The translations under genes were made by a program, and so were the position numbers. Shown here one piece after another: positions 1-6,028 of a stretch of DNA of 8,730 bases. Origin of the DNA: Parachlamydiales bacterium (GTDB taxonomy: Bacteria; Chlamydiota; Chlamydiia; Chlamydiales; Simkaniaceae). The stretch lies in contig DAOWHK010000126.1 in NCBI GenBank assembly GCA_030641465.1, positions 1 to 8,730 on the forward strand, read 5' to 3'. Numbering within the stretch: the first letter of the stretch is position 1; each line of letters begins with the position of its first letter. The notes under the pieces were generated by a model, which had not been told where the DNA came from, made no database searches, and saw only the letters and a list, made by a program, of their open reading frames with translations.

Positions 1-1163
1 AAAATATAAAGATTAATTTTGAGCAAATGATGGCAAGAAAATGCCAAGTAATTAAGGGATTTAACGCCGGAATTAAAGGACTATTTTCAAAAAATAAAGT
101 GACATCGATGCAAGGCTCGGCCTCTTTCATCGATAAAGAAACGCTCAAAATTGGCGAATCTGAAATCCGTGCTAAAAATATTATTATTGCAACCGGCTCT
201 AGCCCCATAAGTCTTCCCTTCCTAAAAATTGATGAAGCGCAAGTAGTCACATCAACGGGCGCTCTTTCCTTAAAAGAAATTCCTAAAAAAATGGTTGTCA
301 TTGGAGCTGGAGTAATCGGCGTTGAACTTGGCTCTGTCTACCAAAGACTAGGATCTGATGTGACCTTTATTGAGTATTTTGACCGCATCTGCCCAGCGCT
401 CGATCAAGATCTTTCTGCAAGCCTTCAAAAAATTCTTACCAAACAAGGACTTTCCTTTGAGCTAAAATCTAAAGTCACTGGCGCTAGCATCAGTGGTAGC
501 AGTGTAGAGTTGCAATATGAAGACTCCAATCAAGAGCCAAAAACAATCATCGCTGATGTAGCCTTAGTTGCAATTGGAAGAAGACCGTATACAGAGGGGT
601 TAAATTTAGAAAAAGTGGGAATCACTCCAGATCAAAAAGGGTTTATCCCAATCGATGGGTTTTTTAGAACAACTTGCAGCAATATTTATGCAATTGGAGA
701 TCTTGTCGATGGGCCTATGCTTGCACATAAAGCCTCAGAAGAGGGAGTTGCAGCCGCAGAAATCATCGCAGGCCTTTCAGCTCACATGGAATATATGACT
801 ATTCCAAATGTTGTCTATACATCTCCAGAAGTTGCATCGGTTGGCCTTTCGGAGCAAGAGGCGACAAAAATGGGCCTTCAAATCCTCACGTCAAAATTTC
901 CCTTTATCGCAAACTCAAGAGCTAACTGCTCAGGAGAAACAGAAGGGGGTGTAAAAAGGATTGTGGAAGCAAATTCAAAAGCGATTATCGGTGTGCATAT
1001 TATCGGATCTCACGCAGGGGAGCTGATTGCTGAAGCTGGCCTTGCCATCGAGAAAAAAATGTCCGCATCAGAGCTTGGCAATTTATGCCACGCCCATCCA
1101 ACATTTTCCGAGGCTTTAAAAGAAGCAGCTCTTATGATTGAAAAAAAAGCTATACATCTCTAA
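1..1163 (+). CDS. lpdA: Dihydrolipoamide dehydrogenase (E3), C-terminal portion, cut by left edge
   Basis: This is the FAD flavoprotein that reoxidises lipoyl groups of 2-oxoacid dehydrogenase complexes with NAD+, in the cytoplasm. The frame is open to the window edge, so the ATG at 27 is internal: residues before it (NFEQ) also match the family. The missing start would carry the first FAD-binding GxGxxG and the redox-active CxxxxC. Counting from ATG 27, visible motifs are the IIIATGSSP strand (52-60), the NAD-binding GAGVIGVE (93-100), the second FAD-binding YAIGDLVDGPMLAHKA (221-236) and the dimerisation-domain HAHPTFSE (355-362). In that last motif His357 and Glu362 match the catalytic His-Glu pair of E3. 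The C-terminus is intact and ends soon after that motif, as usual. Related flavin disulfide reductases such as mercuric or glutathione reductase are less likely because the HAHPTxSE ending and the spacing fit E3. No other complex subunit is visible. Confidence 0.95.
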   Translation, partial: NIKINFEQMMARKCQVIKGFNAGIKGLFSKNKVTSMQGSASFIDKETLKIGESEIRAKNIIIATGSSPISLPFLKIDEAQVVTSTGALSLKEIPKKMVVIGAGVIGVELGSVYQRLGSDVTFIEYFDRICPALDQDLSASLQKILTKQGLSFELKSKVTGASISGSSVELQYEDSNQEPKTIIADVALVAIGRRPYTEGLNLEKVGITPDQKGFIPIDGFFRTTCSNIYAIGDLVDGPMLAHKASEEGVAAAEIIAGLSAHMEYMTIPNVVYTSPEVASVGLSEQEATKMGLQILTSKFPFIANSRANCSGETEGGVKRIVEANSKAIIGVHIIGSHAGELIAEAGLAIEKKMSASELGNLCHAHPTFSEALKEAALMIEKKAIHL

Positions 1164-1179
1164 TTTTTACAGATATAGC

Positions 1180-1329
1180 GTTTTAAATTTAAAATTTCAG
1201 AGATGCATGCGTATCTTTTTGCTAGGTATTTCGCATTCGCCCTAGCTGACTACTAAGTCAGCTTCATGCTCCATGCATTATTCCAAACAAAAATCTTTCG
1301 CCCCATCTATGTAATTTTAAATTTAAAAC
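1180..1329. repeat. 150-bp imperfect palindrome (foldback or MITE-like element)
   Basis: The ends are inverted copies of each other: 1180-1205 pairs with 1304-1329 at 24 of 26 positions, and the outer 17 bp (gttttaaatttaaaatt) pair perfectly. The centre also pairs: agctgac (1244-1250) with gtcagct (1257-1263) around a 6-base loop, on almost the same symmetry axis (about 1254). Between ends and centre the arms match patchily, for example in a shared gcg and a ttttt-g block. Competing smaller hairpins exist (gctagg 1221-1226 with cctagc 1241-1246). No ORF of note lies inside and no target-site duplication is clear. It could be a non-autonomous foldback element, a dispersed chromosomal repeat, or a large transcription-end structure for lpdA. 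The palindrome is directly visible; its nature is inference. Confidence 0.7.
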
Positions 1330-1332
1330 ACT

Positions 1333-1372
1333 AAAAAAAAAGAGCTTGCGCAGATTTCTCCACGCAAGCTCT
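1333..1372 (-). terminator. Rho-independent terminator of the 652-residue gene
   Basis: Read on the minus strand, a perfect 10-bp stem (agagcttgcg, 1363-1372, pairing with 1341-1350) with a 12-base loop is followed at once by a run of T (complement of the A-run at 1333-1340). It starts 33 bases after the stop codon of the minus-strand gene ending at 1406. In the plus direction the stem is followed only by ccgttgtttt, so it could weakly terminate lpdA as well. Confidence 0.9.
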
Positions 1373-1405
1373 CCGTTGTTTTACTAATAAAACAGCTAAT
1401 TTATA

Positions 1406-3364
1406 TTAAGCAGATGCTTGGCTAGCAGCAGCAGCTCGTGCTCTTTCAGCTTCTTCACGAGCAAGGTCAGCTTGTAAAGTAGCAATTGCCGGCAGCAAAT
1501 TATCTCTAATTACGCCATCTCTACGATCATCACCTTCACCCCAGATGTAATCGTGAGTAGCATGTGCTCTACCGTCTACTGCGGAGTTGTTGACTTGCGC
1601 TCCTACTACGTCGCATAGTCTAATCATTTGATCCACATCCACTTGACTTTGAACCAATGTGTAAACAGTCTGGTTTTTAGCGTCCGCTGCAAGCTTAAGG
1701 GCTGCAAGCTTTTGCTCAAAAGTTCTAGCATCAGATGCTTGAAGATTAGTTCTATCAATTTGATTAAACTTGTCGTCATGCAGCGCATTGCCTTCAGCTC
1801 GAAGATCTTGAGCTTGATACAAGCCATTTAGTAGGTCTGTTTCAAGCGCAGCATTTGGGTTTAGAACATTAGCTCCAAAAACATCTGCTAAACCTTGAAG
1901 ATCTGCAATTACTTGCGCAGCTCCGCGGAACTTGTTGTCTCCTTCACGAATGCCGTCTTCACGCTTTTCAGCTTCTCTTTGCAAAGTACCAAGAATATTT
2001 TGTACGTTGCCTATATGTTCAGCGCGCTCGTCTCTTAATGCAGCAAGCTTTGCAATGATACCTTCATTTACAGGAATATCATCATTATCAGCATTCCTTC
2101 TTGTAGTTAAAGGCCGATTACCAATAGCATTTAGTGTTATTTCAAACTCACCATCATTATTAACAAAGTCCACTTCTATATAAGGTTGTCTGTTAGCGCC
2201 ATGAGTTCTTTCGCCAAACAGGCTAGTGATATTCGTGTTTAATAATGCAACTTTTTCTCTATCTGCATTAATACCTGAGAAGTAAGCGTGCCGGTTTACT
2301 CCAGCTACATTTTCGTCAACTTCTGCTAATGCTGTACCAACTGCATTCATTTTTTGTTGAATCTCATTTTCAAGAGTGTTGATCTCAGTATCAAGAGCAA
2401 TCAAGCGAGCTTCAGAAGCTTTAAGAGTTGTATCTGTAGCTGTTTGCACTTTAGATAGATCTCTTAAATTTGCAAGTTCTTGAAGAAGAGCATCTTTTTT
2501 ACGAATAGCTGATCCTTGAATCGCCTCATCACCTACAATCTCATTTATAAGATCATCTCTAACTGCTTGAACATTTATTTGATCAGCTGGTAATAAGCTC
2601 ATATATCCATTAACAATGGTGTCTAGTTCAGCGGTTGTTAACTTGCAATCAGCTCTTAGGCTCGTAATAGTGGAGCTTTTAAAAGCTTCAGCAATAGCAA
2701 TTCTAGCATTGATTGCAACATCAGCTTTAAATTGAGTAGGTACAGTTTCTAGCAACTCTGCAATTGCAATATTGAAAAAGTTAAGACGATCATCTTGTGA
2801 AATACCATCTGATTTGTTTTGAACAACTTTTGCCCATTGATTAGCTGTGGTAATAAGTTTTGCACTTCTTGCACCAATATCTATCGCATTTTGATTCATA
2901 TTTGCAGATCCATTCACTCTAGCTAAATCTCCTGCTACTTGAGAATTTCTAGATATATTGTATTTTGCATCTAGCAAATTACCGTGACCTACAAACTCTG
3001 TTGCTGCTTTAACAAAAATTGCCCCTTTCTCTTCGAAGCGTGCATTTTTAAAGTCTATTGACATGTTTTCAATCCAGCTACCTAATGGTAGTAATAATAC
3101 TGCAACCGGAAATGCGATTACTTTAGCTGCTGTAAGAAAAGAGTTTCCAGAAAATTTAAGAACGAGCATTGCGCACTTTTTTACTGTTTCTGTTCTATTA
3201 GTGCTTTCTTCATTCCATGTTTTACTTAAATTGAACTCATCAATCTTGGTGTATACACGAGTAAGGTAAGCTTTATTAGCTTCAGGTTTTAAAAGCTGTT
3301 TAAATTGTGATTGTTGATCTTCAGAAATATTAGATCTCAATCCTTCTGCTACTGAGTTTGTCAT
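1406..3364 (-). CDS. Unrecognised 652-residue protein with an N-terminal hydrophobic region and coiled coils
   Basis: I do not recognise a family. The start is well supported: aaggag (3373-3378) lies 8 bases before the ATG. A promoter-like element and a strong terminator bracket the gene, suggesting it is transcribed alone. Residues about 64-97 are hydrophobic in two lobes, the second being KVIAFPVAVLLLPLGSWI (81-98). This resembles the bilobed segment of chlamydial Inc proteins, though that likeness is only visual. The remainder is hydrophilic and Ala/Asn/Asp-rich, with heptad-like stretches at about 290-350 (LIALDTEINTLENEIQQK) and 437-475, and a charged Ala-rich tail at 625-652. There is no classical signal peptide because the hydrophobic stretch starts too far in. 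It could be a type III-secreted or inclusion-associated effector, or a structural coiled-coil protein; neither is shown by the sequence alone. Confidence 0.85.
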   Translation of the reverse strand: MTNSVAEGLRSNISEDQQSQFKQLLKPEANKAYLTRVYTKIDEFNLSKTWNEESTNRTETVKKCAMLVLKFSGNSFLTAAKVIAFPVAVLLLPLGSWIENMSIDFKNARFEEKGAIFVKAATEFVGHGNLLDAKYNISRNSQVAGDLARVNGSANMNQNAIDIGARSAKLITTANQWAKVVQNKSDGISQDDRLNFFNIAIAELLETVPTQFKADVAINARIAIAEAFKSSTITSLRADCKLTTAELDTIVNGYMSLLPADQINVQAVRDDLINEIVGDEAIQGSAIRKKDALLQELANLRDLSKVQTATDTTLKASEARLIALDTEINTLENEIQQKMNAVGTALAEVDENVAGVNRHAYFSGINADREKVALLNTNITSLFGERTHGANRQPYIEVDFVNNDGEFEITLNAIGNRPLTTRRNADNDDIPVNEGIIAKLAALRDERAEHIGNVQNILGTLQREAEKREDGIREGDNKFRGAAQVIADLQGLADVFGANVLNPNAALETDLLNGLYQAQDLRAEGNALHDDKFNQIDRTNLQASDARTFEQKLAALKLAADAKNQTVYTLVQSQVDVDQMIRLCDVVGAQVNNSAVDGRAHATHDYIWGEGDDRRDGVIRDNLLPAIATLQADLAREEAERARAAAASQASA

Positions 3365-3434
3365 ATTAAAATCTCCTTATAGAGTATTCTTTTTGTTTTT
3401 TATAATTGTTTAGTTTTTTTCTTTTTGTACTTAA

Positions 3435-3463
3435 ATTTTACAACAATATTAGTTTTATTTCAA
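3435..3463 (-). promoter_or_regulatory. Candidate sigma70-type promoter for the 652-residue gene
   Basis: On the minus strand, TTGAAA (3458-3463) and TAAAAT (3435-3440) are separated by exactly 17 bases. The -10 lies about 70 bases upstream of the ATG, giving a leader of roughly 60 bases that includes the strong Shine-Dalgarno site. The match is good, but the background is AT-rich and chance matches are easy. Confidence 0.4.
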
Positions 3464-3645
3464 TACTTTAACTAACTAAAAATGATTAAATAATTAACCA
3501 ATGTCTGAAGTAAAAGTTTGATGTTGCACGCTACTTCTTTTAAACTAATAGTATACACAAACACAAAGAAATTTCATAGAAAATACAAGCAGTTAGTTGC
3601 ATTAAATTTAACATTTTATATGAATAAAATTTTAGTTCTAATGTT

Positions 3646-3674
3646 TTGAAAAATTAAAAATTGAAGTTTGTAAT
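3646..3674 (+). promoter_or_regulatory. Candidate sigma70-type promoter for the ferredoxin operon
   Basis: TTGAAA (3646-3651) and TGTAAT (3669-3674) have a 17-base spacer. The leader would be about 100 bases and would include the T10 run at 3724-3733. An overlapping alternative (TTGAAG at 3661 with TAATGG) is weaker. The AT-rich background lowers confidence. Confidence 0.3.
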
Positions 3675-3781
3675 TAAATGTTGTAATGGAATTTTGAACG
3701 GATGATCAGGTGCAAATGGTTTGTTTTTTTTTTCTTAATCATGTTTAATGATGAGGAATTTTTTAATGAGGTGCATGTTCC

Positions 3782-4042
3782 ATGGGTAAATTAATTTTTA
3801 ATGATGACGAGGTATTTGATCTAGAGGATAACGGATCTATTAAACCTTGCTGCGAGGATGCGGGGGTTCCTTTTGCCTGTGAAGAAGGGGTGTGTGGCAC
3901 TTGTGTGGTAGAAGTTACGGAAGGAATGGAAAACCTCTCTGAATTCACCCAAGAAGAAATTGATTTTTTAGGGGAAAAGGATCGTGAAAGACTGGCTTGC
4001 CAATGCAGACTTAAAAGCGGCACAGTAAAGGTGGAGTTCTAA
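3782..4042 (+). CDS. Plant-type [2Fe-2S] ferredoxin
   Basis: This is a small soluble electron carrier of 86 residues, the normal size for the family. The cluster-binding cysteines fit the pattern C33-x4-C38-x2-C41, with a distal Cys in LACQCRL (C73, C75 beside it), all typical of plant or adrenodoxin-like ferredoxins. Two further cysteines (23 and 24) lie before the loop. The protein is acidic. The start is fixed by an in-frame TGA at 3767-3769 with no other start codon after it, and by gaggtg (3768-3773) 8 bases upstream. The stop TAA (4040-4042) shares its last base with the ATG of the next gene, so the two are probably translationally coupled. The neighbour is an Fe-S carrier, so a role in supplying electrons for cluster assembly or for an Fe-S enzyme is a reasonable inference. 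The redox partner cannot be read from the sequence. Confidence 0.92.
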   Translation: MGKLIFNDDEVFDLEDNGSIKPCCEDAGVPFACEEGVCGTCVVEVTEGMENLSEFTQEEIDFLGEKDRERLACQCRLKSGTVKVEF

Positions 4043-4602
4043 TGAATCAAAAAATTACTAGGCAGATGACAATCGAGGAGATTTTTAGTGGATTTCCCGA
4101 TAAAAGTCAAAAGCTCTCCCAAGAGCTGACAAATGCTGGCCTTAATTGTGTAGGTTGCCACGCAGCTACATGGGAAACTTTGGAAGCTGGAATGTATGGG
4201 CATGGATTTATTGATAGTCAAATCGATGAGCTTCTTCAAAAACTAAATACTATTTTAGAAGAAGTTGTGGATGAGACAACGATTACAATTACAGAGCGCG
4301 CAGCTCGTCATTTCCAAAAAGTTTTGGAATCTGAGGGAAAAAAGGGATATGCTCTTCGTTTTGGGGATAAACCTGGAGGCTGTGGGGGATTTGAGTATCA
4401 ACTAGATTTTTCAGAAAAAGCGTTGGACACAGACGAGATCTTTCATTCAAATGGCATTGAGATCCATGTAAATAAAAAAATGAAAAATCGATTGATGGGC
4501 TCGGAGATTGATTTTCTAGATGGCTTAAACGGCTCAGGATTTAAGGTCACAAATCCCCAGGTAAAAGGGTCTTGTGGTTGTGGTAATTCGCAGAGTTATT
4601 AA
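4042..4602 (+). CDS. DUF1858-type domain fused to A-type Fe-S carrier (IscA/HesB-like)
   Basis: This two-domain protein of 186 residues probably acts in iron-sulfur cluster transfer in the cytoplasm. Residues about 4-70 match the DUF1858 (hybrid-cluster-associated redox disulfide) pattern: ITRQMTIEEIFSGFP, then GLNCVGC with Cys36 and Cys39, ETLEAG, and a closing ELLQKLN. Residues about 79-183 are a complete A-type carrier: ITITERAARHF, then GGCGGFEY with Cys114, DFLDGLNGSGFKVTNP (157-172), and the C-terminal CGC (Cys178, Cys180). These three cysteines are the cluster or iron ligands of IscA, SufA and ErpA. Stand-alone A-type proteins are about 105-120 residues, so the N-terminal part is a true extension. 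Shine-Dalgarno-like aaggtgg lies upstream of the ATG, within the end of the ferredoxin gene, and the ATG overlaps the ferredoxin stop by one base. The subfamily (IscA, SufA or ErpA) is undecided, so no symbol is given. Confidence 0.9.
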   Translation: MNQKITRQMTIEEIFSGFPDKSQKLSQELTNAGLNCVGCHAATWETLEAGMYGHGFIDSQIDELLQKLNTILEEVVDETTITITERAARHFQKVLESEGKKGYALRFGDKPGGCGGFEYQLDFSEKALDTDEIFHSNGIEIHVNKKMKNRLMGSEIDFLDGLNGSGFKVTNPQVKGSCGCGNSQSY

Positions 4603-5240
4603 CTAAAAAATATTGTCATAGGTCTGCCATATTTTCTTTCAAATTCTTCTGGGGTTAAAGTACGCTCTTCCCTCACATTATTAGTAATAGGAGGCTCTTC
4701 CCTCACATTATTAGTAATAGGGGGTTCTTCTTGAGGCGGGGTAAGGGGCTCTTCTTCAGCTATTGGAATCGCTCTTTGAGGCTGCAAACGCACATTTAGT
4801 TCATGCGCAGCTTCTTCCCTAGCGGCCGCTCTTTTTTGAAAAATTTCAAGCCAAATATCTTGGGCTTTAAAAGTTGTTTGGCTTTGATTGTTAATAATTC
4901 TTTTGAAAAATTCGTTTTCTTGTTCATTTAGTGCAAAATCGTGGGAAGAGGAAGCTCGGCCATCTATGGAAAGGCCTTTTTCACTCATTTCTATATAGTT
5001 TATATTTGAAAGGTCAACAGGGTAATGTCGAATGTGCGCATCTACAAGGATTTTAGCAAGGTCGATTGTTTTTTCAAGGCTCGATTCAAAAGATTCTTTT
5101 AGCTCTGTTTGCTGTCCTTTTTCATCAACAGTATAAAGAAAAACGCGCCACGTCTCATCGCCAATTCGCATCGTACCAAGTGTCTTGGTTTGATCGTGGT
5201 TAATTTCAGGTAAATTAAAATTTGCATTTACAGGTTGCAT
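4599..5240 (-). CDS. Unrecognised 213-residue protein with decapeptide tandem repeat
   Basis: I do not recognise a family. The protein is soluble, acidic and without a signal peptide or membrane segment. Residues 1-135 look globular (for example MRIGDETWRVFLYTVDEKG at 24-42, and IWLEIFQKRAAAREEAAHEL at 129-148). The segment 158-198 is Pro/Glu-rich and contains two exact copies of EEPPITNNVR (171-190) plus partial flanking copies. The extreme C-terminus reads EEFERKYGRPMTIFF. That resembles the N-terminus of the 456-residue protein downstream (EAFRSKYGRNP). The stop codon overlaps the stop of the Fe-S carrier gene by 4 bp in a tail-to-tail arrangement. No Shine-Dalgarno site is seen before ATG 5240, so translation may rely on an AT-rich leader. 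The Pro/Glu linker with a terminal motif would suit a protein-binding tail, but that is speculation. Confidence 0.8.
   Translation of the reverse strand: MQPVNANFNLPEINHDQTKTLGTMRIGDETWRVFLYTVDEKGQQTELKESFESSLEKTIDLAKILVDAHIRHYPVDLSNINYIEMSEKGLSIDGRASSSHDFALNEQENEFFKRIINNQSQTTFKAQDIWLEIFQKRAAAREEAAHELNVRLQPQRAIPIAEEEPLTPPQEEPPITNNVREEPPITNNVREERTLTPEEFERKYGRPMTIFFS
4664..4723 (-). repeat. 30-bp in-frame tandem repeat, two copies plus a partial third
   Basis: Positions 4664-4693 and 4694-4723 differ at one base only, and the next 7 bases (4724-4730) continue the repeat with one mismatch. The period of 30 is a multiple of 3, so copy number can change without breaking the reading frame. Each unit encodes EEPPITNNVR. 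Confidence 0.93.
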
Positions 5241-5273
5241 TATTTTGTGCCATTGTTATTAGTTTATAAAAAC

Positions 5274-5302
5274 ATTGTAACATATTTTAATAAAAACATC
5301 AA
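5274..5302 (-). promoter_or_regulatory. Candidate extended -10 promoter for the 213-residue gene
   Basis: On the minus strand TTGATG (5297-5302) and TACAAT (5274-5279) have a 17-base spacer. The -10 is preceded by TG plus one base (TGTTACAAT), an extended -10 element. The predicted leader is about 27 bases. Confidence 0.45.
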
Positions 5303-5320
5303 ATAACGGTAAAATTTTGT

Positions 5321-5350
5321 TTGAAAGTAATGGGCTTAAAAGTGTATTCT
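5321..5350 (+). promoter_or_regulatory. Candidate promoter for the adenylate kinase-like gene
   Basis: TTGAAA (5321-5326) and TATTCT (5345-5350) have an 18-base spacer, with a predicted leader of about 22 bases. It lies back to back with the minus-strand candidate at 5274-5302; the two -35 boxes are 18 bases apart. The -10 match is only 4 of 6. Confidence 0.35.
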
Positions 5351-5378
5351 GAGGGTAAATTTTAAAAAAGGTTTTATC

Positions 5379-5972
5379 ATGACAGATCGATATCCTGCAG
5401 TTCTTATTTTTGGACCTCCAGGTTCTGGAAAAGGCACTCAAGGAAAATTTTTATGCAGCTCAGGCAATCACTATCACCTTTCCTCAGGAGACATTTTTAG
5501 GGGACTATCTCCAGAATCTCCCTCAGGAAAGCTTTTTCATCAGTTTGCATCTAAGGGGAAGTTTGTGCCTGATGATATCACCATTGATATTTGGAAAAGG
5601 TATGTTTCAGGCCTTATTGATACCAATCAATACTTTCCAAAAAATCAATTACTACTTTTAGATGGCATCCCAAGAACGCTTAATCAAGCAAAAATTTTAG
5701 ATCAGCATGTCGATGTATTAAAGATTATATCTCTTGAGTCAGAAGATACAGAAATTTTTATTAATAGAATCAAGCGCCGAGCTCTTATAGAGCGCCGTCA
5801 CGATGATAGTGATGAATCAGTGCTGAGAGCCCGGATGGATCTTTATAACAAAGAAACGAAAGATGTTCTTAGGCATTATAAAGAAGAAATTATATGCAGG
5901 TATAATGCAGATCAAAAACCACTTGAAGTATTAAGGGATATATTAATTGATTTAAGTGAGACTTTTTCGTAA
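5379..5972 (+). CDS. Adenylate kinase-like nucleoside monophosphate kinase, short-LID type
   Basis: This 197-residue P-loop kinase probably transfers phosphate from ATP to a nucleoside monophosphate in the cytoplasm. Visible motifs are the P-loop GPPGSGKGTQ (12-21, Lys18), the NMP-binding SSGDIFR (35-41), the LLLDGIPRT motif (92-100, usually DGFPRT) and a LID remnant with ERRHDD (138-143). There follows a helix with RARMDLYNKET (150-160), as in the family. The zinc- or Cys-containing LID insert of long bacterial adenylate kinases is absent; only about half a dozen residues link the flanking arginines. That matches the short form seen in AK1 and UMP/CMP kinases. AMP is the default acceptor, but UMP or CMP cannot be excluded. 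The ATG has a modest aaaaagg (5365-5371) 7 bases upstream. The gene seems to be transcribed alone, because a strong new promoter follows its stop. Whether the genome also has a full-length adk is not visible here. Confidence 0.88.
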   Translation: MTDRYPAVLIFGPPGSGKGTQGKFLCSSGNHYHLSSGDIFRGLSPESPSGKLFHQFASKGKFVPDDITIDIWKRYVSGLIDTNQYFPKNQLLLLDGIPRTLNQAKILDQHVDVLKIISLESEDTEIFINRIKRRALIERRHDDSDESVLRARMDLYNKETKDVLRHYKEEIICRYNADQKPLEVLRDILIDLSETFS

Positions 5973-5986
5973 TTTTTGTTAATTTG

Positions 5987-5995
5987 TGGTATAAT
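5987..5995 (+). promoter_or_regulatory. Extended -10 promoter for the 456-residue gene and xerD
   Basis: TGGTATAAT combines a perfect TATAAT (5990-5995) with the TGn extension. The -35 region overlaps the stop codon of the preceding gene and is weak (ttcgta, spacer about 18), which an extended -10 can compensate. Transcription would begin near 6002, leaving a leader of about 27 bases without an evident Shine-Dalgarno site. No other promoter is seen before xerD, so it may drive both genes. Confidence 0.6.
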
Positions 5996-6028
5996 ACTGT
6001 TATTACAAGTTAATAATAAGTACTTACC

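Larger units (their letters stand above)
3365..3781. other. 417-bp AT-rich divergent intergenic region
   Basis: This region separates the minus-strand 652-residue gene from the plus-strand ferredoxin operon. Besides the two candidate promoters listed separately and the Shine-Dalgarno sites at its ends (3373-3378 minus; gaggtg 3768-3773 plus), it holds a run of ten T at 3724-3733 inside the presumed ferredoxin leader. I see no RNA gene, clear operator or convincing small gene. A 42-codon open frame at 3521-3649 lacks a ribosome-binding site and was not called. Confidence 0.6.

Noticed and set aside
27..29. ATG at 27 as the real lpdA start, meaning a truncated gene
   Set aside because: The frame is open to the edge and the residues just before the ATG fit the E3 family. 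The missing part is cut by the window, not by mutation.
1180..1329. Integron attC site, suggested by a palindrome of about 150 bp and a tyrosine recombinase in the same window
   Set aside because: The ends lack the attC core arrangement (RYYYAAC at the start, GTTRRRY at the end), no gene cassettes are seen, and the recombinase matches housekeeping XerD.
1628..1831. Open frames on both strands inside the 652-residue gene, as at 1624-1827, 1932-2183 and 3063-3269
   Set aside because: These are shadow frames of a well-supported gene, without own start signals or family features.
3521..3649. 42-codon open frame on the plus strand in the 417-bp intergenic region
   Set aside because: It has no ribosome-binding site, its composition matches the AT-rich non-coding surroundings, and it overlaps the candidate ferredoxin -35 box. 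A frame of this length is expected by chance.
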